NCBI GenBank assembly: GCA_013397075.1
Contig: VWZS01003954.1
Span: 62,001-126,000 of the forward strand
Direction: 5' to 3'
DNA from: Rhabdornis inornatus
Lineage: Eukaryota; Chordata; Aves; Passeriformes; Rhabdornithidae
Length of the DNA: 64,000 nt
Position numbers and translations under genes: made by a program. The notes under the pieces are model-generated. The model was not told the origin of the DNA. It made no database searches and was given only the letters and a program-made list of their open reading frames with translations. Positions 50,801 through 61,400 of the stretch are shown here, one piece after another; the first letter of the stretch is position 1, and the number at the start of each line of letters is the position of its first letter.

Positions 50801-52921
50801 TGACTTGAAGAACAGAGAACATAATCTTTAGATTTACAAGCAACCTAACTGGATGGAACTACGTACACTGGCAAAAGGAAAATTGATGAGTAATCTTACC
50901 ATTGCTATTATTGATGAAAAGCACAGTGTGAACTGCCTCCAAACTGAGAAATCTGTGTTTGTGTAGGACTAATCAGCTAAACAGGTTCACAATTGGAAAC
51001 ACTAACTATATGCAGTACTGTTCTACAAATATCTCCAACTGAAATCCAAAGATCATGGATGCATGTGTTATTTCACATACAAAGTTAAATCTTCAGTCTA
51101 ACATTGAAATCAACAGCCTCAATAGCACATTGAGAAGCTAGAAATAATCTACAAAGAAGAAGCTACAAAAATCTAGAAACAGTAAAACAAAACCTGAAGA
51201 TAAAAATTTACAAGACAGGGCCGGGTTGTGTATATATGGCCAGAACCCACACAGCATCAATTCTTTCAATCTTAGTATCAGTTGTATATAGTCCTGAAAA
51301 AGACCTAACAAAACAACAACGAGAACCAGAATGTCGGGCTGCATGTACATAAAAATCAAACAACATGTCAAAAGGTAGGGAATACTCCTCCCTATGTCCA
51401 CCACAGGCAGAACAAGGTTCAGCCACAGGGCAAGCCGAAATTCTAAGAAGTAACCAAAAAAACCAAACCTCACTTCATTAAAGAAGGCCTACCATACAAC
51501 CTATATATGTAACACATGACCTACATGGTAAAAAGCTTATAAAATAAAAACACAGTAAAGAAAGCTCAAATTTCCCCAAATACGTGCACAAAAACGTTGA
51601 GCTTAACAGATTTACTACCAAAGCCTCTTGCATAGGACATGTCCAACTGCATTAAGTTCAAGTGTCAATAAAACTGACTTTAAAACAATTCTATTAATTT
51701 TTCTGCCAAGCTACTCTTTGAAGAATTCCAATAGAAGCCTGGTATGACTGTCAGGCTTCTAATCAGTATATTGAACATATCAGTTAATAATAGAAAGAAT
51801 CAAGTGTGACAAATCTTTAAAAAGCCAGGAGCTTCTTGGAGCCATAGGAAGTCAGATTTCTTAGTGAATGAACTCAGTTGAAGTCATAATAGGATATATT
51901 TGCTTTTCCTGCTATTTGTCACCTGAAACACACTTCTGAGACTTCAAAAACTTTGAAGCTCTGTATCTCACAGATTTTTGCAACAGCTACTAGAAATTAG
52001 AGAAGATACTTGCTGGTTTAGGATTAAAAACTGAAGACTTGAATCTCCTTATTCTGACAAATTAAAAAATAAACAAACCAGTCAGTTCCTTACTGTGGCA
52101 TTTCTTTCTAACATTTGAACACAAAGGCAGATATTCACATATATTGTTCATGACTACCCTACGTACTGAAAGCCATTCATGCAGCCTTACATCTAGCTTT
52201 AAGTAAAATAGTGGGTAGTCACAATAGTAAGCCCCTCTAGAATCACAGAGAACAGTACAGTGCAGTTGTGGGAACTGTGCTATCTAGCTCACGTAAGAAG
52301 CTCCCACTTTCACACTTACCCACTGTGCCCCACAGTGTTCAAGGAAAGGGGAATAATACCAGAAGAACACTGTTTCAACTATATCAGAGAAAGGACTGAT
52401 GGTATGTAACAACATTCTACTTGCTCTTAAGAAATGGCTAGCAAAACCTATCCCCAACACAAATATTCTTGTATTATGTATGAAACTGCAAGAACTTCCA
52501 GTTGTTAAATTACATTTATACTTTATTAAAAATGAACAGAACTTCAATACTTTAATATCATACTTCAATTACAAAAAGCTCAAGACTTTCAAGTGAAGGA
52601 AAGACATAAAATATTTAAAATGAGAGGTACAAAAATAGAAGGCCTTATCAATTTACTTACTTGACAACTTTCCCATACTTTGAAAATATCTGAAATACAA
52701 AACAAAATAAAAAGATTTAACAACAGACAATTGCATTTCACTAATTTATCATTACAAACTTCTATATCAGTATTGATTTCACAGTCAAAATTGTTGTCAA
52801 CAAATTTAATCTAAACCATGCAATTCTTAAAACTTACCCTGTACAGATCATTGTTGGTCAAAGCAAAGGGTAAATTGGACACATACACTGTGCTTTTGCT
52901 TGGTGCCAACCCACCACTCAT
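47723..52921 (-). CDS. ZCRB1: ZCRB1, U11/U12 snRNP 31K protein, complete CDS
   Basis: ZCRB1 is a subunit of the U11/U12 di-snRNP that recognises U12-type introns in the nucleus. Seven coding exons, read leftward, splice without a frame break: 52921-52838, 52689-52661, 50539-50428, 50345-50238, 49491-49382, 49275-49200 and 47854-47723. All introns are GT-AG. The product is 216 residues; the human protein as I recall it is 217. An RRM spans about residues 10-88, with RNP2 VYVSNL at 12-17 and RNP1 KGVAFILF at 51-58. A CCHC knuckle follows: C107, C110, H115, C120 (C-x2-C-x4-H-x4-C). Then come a Lys-rich run (132-141), an acidic run (144-160, mostly Glu) and the C-terminus SDEEELSD. The start MSGGLAPSK is the family start, four bases after the exon's acceptor. 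The promoter is inferred to be the CpG island at 57.7-58.5 kb, shared with PPHLN1. Confidence 0.97.
49200..49275 (-). CDS. ZCRB1: ZCRB1 acidic exon
   Basis: The 76 bases complete Ile148 and encode residues 149-173, an acidic run followed by DPALDSLSQAIAFQ. The acceptor reads AATAAAG, so a canonical polyadenylation hexamer overlaps this splice site. The intron before it is 106 bases. Confidence 0.93.
49382..49491 (-). CDS. ZCRB1: ZCRB1 exon, second half of the knuckle and Lys-rich run
   Basis: The 110 bases encode residues 112-147 plus two bases of Ile148. They supply H115 and C120 of the knuckle and the basic run 132-141. The donor is GTATGT. Confidence 0.95.
50238..50345 (-). CDS. ZCRB1: ZCRB1 exon, end of RRM and first half of the zinc knuckle
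   Basis: The 108 bases encode residues 76-111, from LFGRVIKAS to CYECG. The exon boundary falls between the first two Cys ligands and the His, so the CCHC knuckle is split by an intron. The donor is GTGAGT. Confidence 0.95.
50428..50539 (-). CDS. ZCRB1: ZCRB1 exon with RNP1
   Basis: The 112 bases complete Lys38 and encode residues to Gln75, including KGVAFILF (RNP1, 51-58). The acceptor ends TTCCAG and the donor is GTAAGT. The next intron is only 82 bases. Confidence 0.95.
52661..52689 (-). CDS. ZCRB1: ZCRB1 29-base micro-exon
   Basis: This exon is only 29 bases and encodes IFSKYGKVV plus two bases of Lys38. It sits between a TTTCAG acceptor and a GTAAGT donor. It supplies RRM helix 1 and the turn, so skipping it would break the frame. 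Confidence 0.93.
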
Positions 52922-52925
52922 TTTT
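52838..52925 (-). CDS. ZCRB1: ZCRB1 first coding exon (start codon)
   Basis: The acceptor CATCAG at 52926-52931 is followed by four untranslated bases and ATG at 52921-52919. The exon encodes residues 1-28, including RNP2, and ends with an in-frame AGG before GTAAGT. Confidence 0.95.
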
Positions 52926-55900
52926 CTGATGAAAGGAAAAAGAGAGAAGAGTTAAACTATATTGAACAAAGAAATCAATTAAAAAAACAGTTTCAAGACT
53001 TTCAATTTTATTTCAAACCTAGCCCAGACAGCGATGATAAAGTTGCAGGAGAGCATAGTTTTCATTTCCCTTGCATCATTTTACATGAAAATTAGTGTTT
53101 GCCTTCATGGACTACAGAAGACATACATTCCTTCCTTGTCTCCTGGATCCAAACATATTCTTGTTCTATGTGAGTTGATCTGTAGTCAAGAAAAAACGAT
53201 TTTTTAGTGTACTTACAATAATCCTCTGCTGATCTGTGCAATTAGAAAGCTTGTGGGCCAAAAGAAACAAGCAATGTCCATTTATTAAACATTATGGCCA
53301 ACATGTCAAACCACTGACCTTTGTACCAGTACCAGCATGATCTGATTCTTTATACAAGTATCAGTTCAGCTGCATTCAATACACAATAAAATACAATTGG
53401 TTAAGGTGAAAAAAAATTTTTCCCTAAAGCATAGTCTTAATTATTGTGGAGAGGGAGAGAAATACATTTTAAAGTCAATGTAGTATGATGCTAAAGCGGC
53501 ATGCTCTCATTTCCTCTCTTAACTACTGCTCAAGTTTCTGCACTCCTCTAGAACTGCATGTGTCCAGAGCTGACCATAAAGCAGCATCTCTGTAGAAGCA
53601 CCCCCCTTCCTCCTTCGATTAGGCAGATTTTTCCTGGTAGGAATCAGGAAAATGTCCAATCTTTCCATTTTAATTTCCAATCTTTTCTATGCTCTTGAAA
53701 CTGAGTATGTCTGGAAACAATCAATTAAAGTACTGTTATAACCACATACACATCATCTAATACTAGGTGAAGAGTATCTGAACTAATTTGAGAATGATGA
53801 GCCAATGTTCTTCACATTTGGACATTTCCCAAAAATTTTTTAGTGGTGTAAAGTCTGTGCAAAACACTCTTTGATCCATTCTGTAGCCATGGTTCAGACC
53901 AAGAGGTAAGTAAGTAAAATTTAAGATCAGAACATACTCCTTGTGAAAGGCCACACCAAATAGTACAGCAAACCCATTCCCTACAGCCCAATTTCTACCT
54001 CCTTGCCCATTTTCCTACAGCCTTATTACTGCTTCCTGGCACCTCCAGCTAATTCCCAACTGAGGATCAAGCCACTTCTTCAGCATTAACAACTCATTTT
54101 AAAAATGCAGACAAAAGCTGATCGAGGGATAAAAACCCTAAGTATTAAAATCAGCATCTGCCATGTTACAGTTTCTTAGGGGACTTCTTGGGTAGTCTGA
54201 ACAGATTGCTTGGCCAAGTGCCAACAAAGTAACTAATATCACACTCTAATCCGGCTGATACTTTCTGGCATTTCATGATTCAGTTATCTGAAGGCCTGAT
54301 ATTCCCAGTAGACACTGACTATCCAAGTGCTTTGCTTTTCTTTCCTGACATGCCTACTGTATCACAATTCATTTGAGTGGAAGTTTCCAAGTGATTGAAT
54401 TTCGAGGTTTTCCATGTTCAGAGACTGTTTTCTGGCATGAGCAAAAATGGCAACACAAAGGTTAAGCAAATGAAAACAGAATAAATTTGTAATAAAGGCC
54501 ACACATTGCATCTGGTGCTAGGCAGACTGGCTTCATTATCCTAAATTCCTTTCTGCTCAGCATTAGTATCCTTGACAAGCCTAACCAGACTGACTTGGCA
54601 ACATGCCATGTGAATAGATGGCCTGAAGTGTGGGTATCCAGATGTACAGTGGATAGAAGGATTCAGGAAGAGCATTCTCAACACTGCACTATGGTATATT
54701 GCCAGTGCTCATATATTGCAGCAGTGGATGGGAAAACACTGGAGGTGAACCTTAAGTGTCTGAATACAACAAATTCACTCTACCTAAAAGGTAAGAGAAG
54801 CTGGAGCACCTTGTAACAGCAGACCGAGCAGCCCTCATTCTAATGGGCAGGCACTGGGGACGACAGCATGACCAGAGAGCAGTCAGCCTGCATATTCCAC
54901 AATGCCACAGTGCAAACCTCCAGAGGTGAGACATCAGGCAGAGATTACTACTGGCCTAACAGCTCAGTTGTTAGGAAATTATTAATGAAAGCAGCCTATA
55001 GAATCACCATTTTCAGCTGCACACTGCTTTTTCCAGAAGAAGCTGAAAGAGTTGCATCCTGAGAGCACTGGCTGCCAGACAGCTGAGGTTGAACGTTGTT
55101 TCGACTCCCCTGGACAAATTTAAGCTTTACAGTTTTGCTGCTCCAACTGCCCAAATATGCTTAGCAATTTGTATTGTTTAGGACTGTTGTGCAAGTGCTT
55201 CTTATTTTTAATGTCTGACTAACTATACAGACACACCTTTAATACAAGGAGTACAGTAACTGTATGGTTATCATCATTTATTATAATGACGTTTTTTAGT
55301 CGGAGAAGTAAAAAATGCCAGTTCCAACTTTAAGCTAACTCTCCAGACAAGATATGTCATTTGGAGGCTCATCATTGCAAGGTTGAGAGTCCTGCTACTT
55401 CAGGAATTTTCTAACTTCATAGAACGGTCCAATATAAGTTTAACATTTTCATCATATTATTTCTTCATGACTACCAGTCTCTCAGCTCAGCTGACAAAAA
55501 AAATCCCTTTCCCTCACAACAATCTCCAGATGAACCAAAAAACAACATCTAAGGTTTCTTCTTGCTGCAGGGGACGTACCTGAAAGTCAGGTACAGCCTG
55601 GCTGCAAGGCTGTATCCTGCTAGAGCTTTTCAAGAAATCAAAACATTTCTATTTTATCCTGGATGCTTTTCTGGGGCTTTCTTGATTTTCAAGGTATTAC
55701 CTTCATTACTTAACTTTAAAGCATTGGCTGAAAGCCTGTACAATACCACCACAGAATTGAACATAATTCCCATTAATGTGATGGTCTCTCTGTAGTATTA
55801 ATGCCTTCTTCATTTATCACTTTCACATGTTAACTTTGACAATAAGAGTTATGCCTCATTACAATGACTTCTTGAATTCAAGCTTTTTTGTCTTTTCTAA

Positions 55901-57700
55901 CAACTCTAACTAAAATAAGCCATTTTTTGACAAGAGCCATTTGCCAGCAATGATTAAGTCTCCTGAAAAACAGATCAGGTACACAAATATGTTTTGCTTA
56001 AATCCAATATGCTTAATGCAGCATCTGTCATTAGCATTGGGGATATTACAAAAAGACAATGACTAATTTCAGTAATTGACTTTTCTACTCCATCCCAGAA
56101 CACGAGGACACCACCAAAACACTTCAGATGCCTCTGAATCATCAAGTGGAGCCTAAATTTACCGATACTTTCATGACTTAATTTTGGTATTTCAACTTAA
56201 AAGCACAAACTCGTATGCTTGTTTGTAAGTGCAGTGCAGCAAGGTCAGATTTATGACTTAATCAGCTGGAGTATGTACAAATGCTTAGTGAGCAAGTTTC
56301 TCAAGACACTCCCATTCAGCCAATTAGAGTTTTTCTACCTTGATCCTTAAAACGCAGTATTTTCTTCCTGATTTAATAATGTCAATAGAGTTTAGACCCT
56401 TATCAACAACCATCAGTTGCGGCAGGACCTTGGATCAGGCTCACAATCAAGTGTCAGTGGTAAAGGATGAAACAAAATTCATGTTCTCCTTGGTCCTGAC
56501 AAGGGTATCAATCACTCGCTACAATTCTGCCCCACATAAGGGGCATGGAACAAGCTGTAAGAGAACAATCTGTTTTATCTCATAGTCACCTAAATAGTAC
56601 CAAGCAAATATTAAACAGGATCAAAGAGGAACATAAAAAGGGCCTGTGGTTTTAATCAAACCACTTTTATGTACTGATCTAATTACAAAAGCTTAGGGAC
56701 AGTAAGACTGGGCAGCCAGAGTCCCATCAGCTGGGACTATTTATCAAATACATATAATTTATATCTGCTCCTTTTCCAGATTACATATAGGTGTCCCATT
56801 GATCTTGGCCAAAATCAGTAGAATTTTGTCCCAGACAGATATAATGACATGGTTCCATTTTCATCCCCAGTACTCAGCATTTACTGGGACTTTATTGTGA
56901 ACGAAGATGATACAGCAGTAAGTGCTTTACTCGACAACAATTGTACAATACGTACAGAAGTAAGGTGCAGGAGAGTAGGAATGGGGCTGCAGGCAGTCTC
57001 AGCCTGGATGAGTTACAGCTGTGTCCTTGAACAAGACAATTAAATAACTTTGAGGGAGAAGCAGTGTGGAATGTGGATGTGTGTTGATATTTACAATAAG
57101 AAACAAAGAAATTTATGACCAATTACAAAAAGGTAGAAGGCATGTGCACATAGAAGGCAATTACAATACAAAAAGGAGTTATGTGTGTGCACGTGATATA
57201 GAGAAAAAACATAAAAGGTTGTACTGTGGGATAATAAACTGCTGATGCTTGCCACCACCTTCAACTCTTTTGCCCACCATCAGTAAGGAGTGCTCTGGAG
57301 GCCAGGGCCTGGACTTCTTTCGCCTCCACTTGGAGAGACTCAGGGCCCTCAGAAGTTCATAATTTCTATGCTACCATCTCCTCCACGCTACAAAGGGAAA
57401 GCCCATAAAAGCTTTTTGACAAGTGTCTTTTTAAAGGGATTCTCAGCACAGCCAAGATGAGATAAGAGCTGCTTGGCCTAATCGCACGTGGTTTCACCCA
57501 GAACTTCACCCAGGAGGGGCAGATCTGGGTAACTCACTTCGTGATGGTCCTTGCTCCTTAAATCACGAAACACCTTATCTATTTCAGAGCTCAGTGCGAG
57601 CAAAGCGCCATTAAAGCAAAAGAACCACAGACTGCTCAGGAACTTCCACACGCTGCATCAACACTTTTGGGCATAACATCACCCTACGGTTCCTTTACCA
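52926..57700 (-). other. ZCRB1: ZCRB1 intron 1 (5' UTR intron, inferred)
   Basis: Because the first coding exon opens with a splice acceptor four bases before ATG, a non-coding exon must lie upstream. The nearest promoter-like sequence is the CpG island at 57.7 kb, so this AT-rich span is taken as intron. It contains an LTR near 57.0-57.4 kb and otherwise nothing I recognise. Confidence 0.65.
57030..57400 (+). mobile_element. Probable solo LTR upstream of the CpG promoter
   Basis: On the plus strand a TATA-like ACATAAAAGG lies near 57209, and AATAAA lies near 57233 inside GGGATAATAAACTGC. A CT-rich segment with CACCATCAGTAAGG follows, the usual order of avian LTR elements. The edges are not resolved and no internal retroviral sequence is present. 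It lies only about 300 bases from the CpG island. Confidence 0.5.
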
Positions 57701-58490
57701 CAGCGCGGCCCCGACCAGCCGCTTATTTCGTCCCTTCCTATGCCGCAAAGGCCCGAAGCGAGCGAGCTGCGACCGAGCGCTCGCGACACACGCGGTGCCC
57801 CCGCCCCAGCGTACCCGTCACACCGGGGCTCAGCCCGCGCGGGAGCCCATCGTGCGACGCGGCCCGGAGAGGCGCAGCTGCGGTCCCGGCGGGGCTGGAC
57901 AGCTCGGCACAGCTCGGGACACACGCCTCCCTCCTCTCTGGCCGCCGCCCTGGCCCGTCGCGCTTCCGCCGACGCGCAGCTCCCGGCGCGGCTGCGGCCA
58001 ATGGGCGGCGGTCCCGCCACGGAGGCCGGGAGTTTCCGCCGACGGTTCGGGCGCGCCGGAAGCGGCGGCGGAGTGCGGGGCGGCCGCGGAGCTGCCGTGC
58101 CGCGGAAGTGGGTGAGCGGCGGGGCCGGGCGCGGGGCTGAGCCGAGCCGGGGCTGGCCGGCTTCCTCCGCGAAACCAGCGGGGCCGGAGCCGATCCTCTG
58201 GCCCGCAGCTGCGGCGGGGCGCGCTCGGCTCCTTGCGGGGCGCCCCGGGGCCGCCTTCCTTCCCCCTCTGCGAGCACGTGCTCGGGGGTCGCGGAGCGTC
58301 CGTCCTGGGAAGCGGCACCCTCGAGGGTCGGCTGTGGGAGCGCGTCCCGCCCTGCGCCGGGAGCAGCCCGAGGGGCGGCGGGGGCTCTATGGAGCCGGAC
58401 TTTCTGCGAGTTGGGGTGAATTTCAGTGGCGGGACAGGAGCGATGGGAAGGACGGCCTCCTCTGCAGGCGGCTGCTGGGTTAGCACCCGA
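57690..58490. promoter_or_regulatory. Bidirectional CpG island promoter, ZCRB1 / PPHLN1
   Basis: About 800 bases of dense CpG between AT-rich flanks. A CCAAT box within GGCCAATGGGCG lies at 57998-58002. ETS-like sites CCGGAAG (58056-58062) and GCGGAAGTG (58102-58110) lie just before a strong plus-strand donor at 58112. A CpG island with NF-Y and ETS motifs and no TATA box is the classic form of a head-to-head housekeeping promoter. ZCRB1 would run left and PPHLN1 right. Neither transcription start can be placed from sequence alone. A perfect 14-bp palindrome centred on CACGTG lies at 58271-58284. Confidence 0.8.
58040..58111 (+). other. PPHLN1: Candidate PPHLN1 first (non-coding) exon
   Basis: The sequence GGAAGTGG ends in a consensus donor GTGAGC at 58112. 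The 5' limit is a guess. Assignment to PPHLN1 rests on the CpG island, the strand, and conserved gene order next to ZCRB1, not on coding sequence. Confidence 0.45.
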
Positions 58491-61400
58491 GATGGCTTGT
58501 AAGCCTTATCATTTAATCCTCTTTAAAACCCCTATGGGACAGAAGACTTTGATTCTCAGTTTAATTTGTGCATTTTTTTTGAAGAAAAGCATCATCCTAC
58601 TTGTACGTACATCTGAGAGTAGTTTTAAACCGTAATTCGTAATGAATGTTTGGAGGCTATATAAATCCCATTGTAAATACTTTAATTGACGTGTTTGGTA
58701 TGTTGGTGAAGGATCAGTATCCTTGTTGTTTCTAGAGGGATAAATAAGACATGAGTGTGTAATTCAGCTGATTTCCTAATAAGTACTAGAATCAGTTTTT
58801 CAGAATAAATCTGTGTGATTAGTTTAACCATACGGTATGCTATAATAGTTTAAGTCCTTACTAGTATTTAAGCATGTCGAGTCTACTCTTCATGGTTCTT
58901 TATTCTGACTCATACTCCTGAAGTAGAGTCTTTCCCATCCATTAGAGTTTTCAAGGATAGTCTATAAATTCTTTATCTGGGGTATCTGTGATTTCAAGGG
59001 AAAAAAGACAGTCAGATATAAATATGTGGAAACCCACACAGCCAGTGAGGACAGTTTGATACAGCGATTTTCCCTAGGTGAAGTGCTATGGGTTGGTTGG
59101 GACTTTCAAGAGTAATTTTTGAGAGTGTTACTGTTTTGACTGGTTATGACAGCAGTATGGAAAGCTGCCATATTTTGTTGCCAGAGTGCTTGTGCTGCAG
59201 GATGGAAAGCCAGGGGAGCGTTGGTGATCCATGCAGTTGTTTGCAGTGACATTGCTGATGGAGCAGCCGCATCAGAGCCTGGTAGAATACGCTTTTCATG
59301 GCACTGGCACTGATGATGGACAGGTGGTCAGGCAAAGATGAGTGCTGAAATATCAGTGATTCTATTAATATAACCCCCAATGCATTGCTTCCCTTTCTCT
59401 TGTCCCAGTGGCATATTAGAATGATGTTGTAAGGAAGTGGAACTAGTGGGATTGTAAATCCTCATTGAAATGCTGCTGCTGTTACTGATTATAATCAGTT
59501 TATACATGCTATTTTAAGTCAAAATTACTGTGATATCAAGCCTCCTTGATATCTAGGTGAATATCCCTAGACTTGTTGCAGTCATAATTGCTTATGAAAC
59601 TCCTGCAGCTTAATATTTGCTGTTAGGCAGAGACAGATTGTCTTTAAATATCTGTTTTTTCTTAGTGCTTCTCTCATGTTATTTTTTTTCCTAATGTGTT
59701 GGATTTTCCCCTCTGCTCTTCTGTTTTTGCATTTTACCAGTAGGACTGTGTCTATTCAGTGTGTTCTACCTGTCCCAAGTATGAGGGGAAGATGAGAAAG
59801 TTACTTTCTCTCCTAAATCCATTTTTATCTGCCTTGCCTTCTGTCTGGGTAAGAGATACTGGGATATCTTTGAAGATTGTCAAGTACAGAGTCTAATTGT
59901 TGGAAGACAAAACAGTGTTTTCTGTCTGTCTTTATATCCTCACAGCAGAAATCATTGCAAGTTTTATAGTGATATGGCTAATAACTTACATCTCTCCTAC
60001 ATCTTGTGCAAAAGCATTTGAGTTTTTTTTGAGAGCTTTCCAAAGTAGAGGAGAGACAGAATTGGCTCACATCTGTCAGTCTCTGCTGTTTATCAAAGTA
60101 ACATTGTAAAACCAGATATATCCCAGTGGCATGGGAAACACTTCAGCTGCCTGTCTCCGCATTTGTAGCACAGCATTTTTTGTGCTTTGTTCACATATAG
60201 CAAGATGGAGCTATCTGGATTAGGAAGCTGTATGTGTTGAAAACAAAAATGTAACTTCTGCAGAAGGATGATAGCACATGCTAGAAAATTACAAATCCTG
60301 GAGAAGTAGATACTTATAGCCTTAATGAAAATTGATGTCTTAAGTAAGTGTAAGCAGACAAGAATTGTGTATGTTTCAGATGTTTCAAAGTACTGGAGTG
60401 CTTTTGAAAACTCATCAGACACTTTTAACATAGCATATTATTTAGAAAGCAAACAAGAATAAGAAATTAACGCTTGGTTGTTAGATAAAGAAAGCCCAGT
60501 GGTGCAAAAAATCTTAAGAGACCTGTGTAGTCTGCCTGATGAAAAAACCCGTATTAGCATAAAGCACAACATAGTGCTAATTGGAGTAAAGCCATCTGTG
60601 GTGGCTGGCTACAACAGAGCAGCTTGTGTTGTGTTAATGGAGTGACCTCTACATTTACAGAATGTGTTTGTTCGAGAGAAGACTTTGCTTTAGGTAAGAT
60701 AGTCACCTCTGATGGAAAATAGGAAGAGATTGTTTAAATTAATATAGCAAGTGATTACCTATCATGATATTAAATATCAACTACTTTTGTTGTACGTGCT
60801 GATAGAAAATAGTTAATCAGGATGAGTTGTAATATTAAGTGTGAAACAAAACCAGATTTTTCTCATTCTTTGTTTTACAACAACTTTGTACCTACTGAGA
60901 GAACAGATGAATCTCAATACAGCATAATAAACTTGAGATTTGAGTTCTTGAGTCTTTGTTAATGGAATCTTCTGATGTTGATCCTAAGAGTTTAGACTGC
61001 CCATGGTTGTTATTAAAGCTGTGTTAGGTCACATCACTTAAGAAATGGATTTTTTTCTTTTTCTATAGAAACAGATAAAAGGTGCTCAAGATGCTGGGAA
61101 TTACATTTTCTTCCCTTAAAACTTTTTTTTTTTTTTTTTGTATTTTCAAATACATCCTTATTTTGTCTCATTGGTCTCAGCTAAAATTTGTCTGTTTTCT
61201 GTATAAAATTGGTCTTCTATTTGTTTACCTTACCAGCATTTTAACCAATATACTTGATGGTTGATGCTGCCTGATTAACTTTCTTCATTTAATTCCTCTA
61301 AATGCAAATAAGATTTTTCTTCCACATGCATAGTTACTTGTTGTCTAGTGTATTTTTTTTTGTCAGTCTGTTGACTTTTGTGATAGTGCATCCCTACCTT

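Noticed and set aside
54595..55062. Pair of 60-73-codon frames in a slightly less AT-rich segment of ZCRB1 intron 1
   Set aside because: Some Cys-containing translation looked exon-like, but there is no consistent splice-site pair and no recognisable domain.
57740..58483. 247-codon open frame and several others in the second CpG island
   Set aside because: Overlapping Ala/Arg/Gly/Pro-rich frames exist on both strands, as expected from stop-poor GC-rich promoter DNA. None matches a known family.
59470..59560. Short palindromes such as GATATCAAG/CTTGATATC
   Set aside because: Stems of nine bases or fewer are expected by chance in AT-rich DNA of this length.
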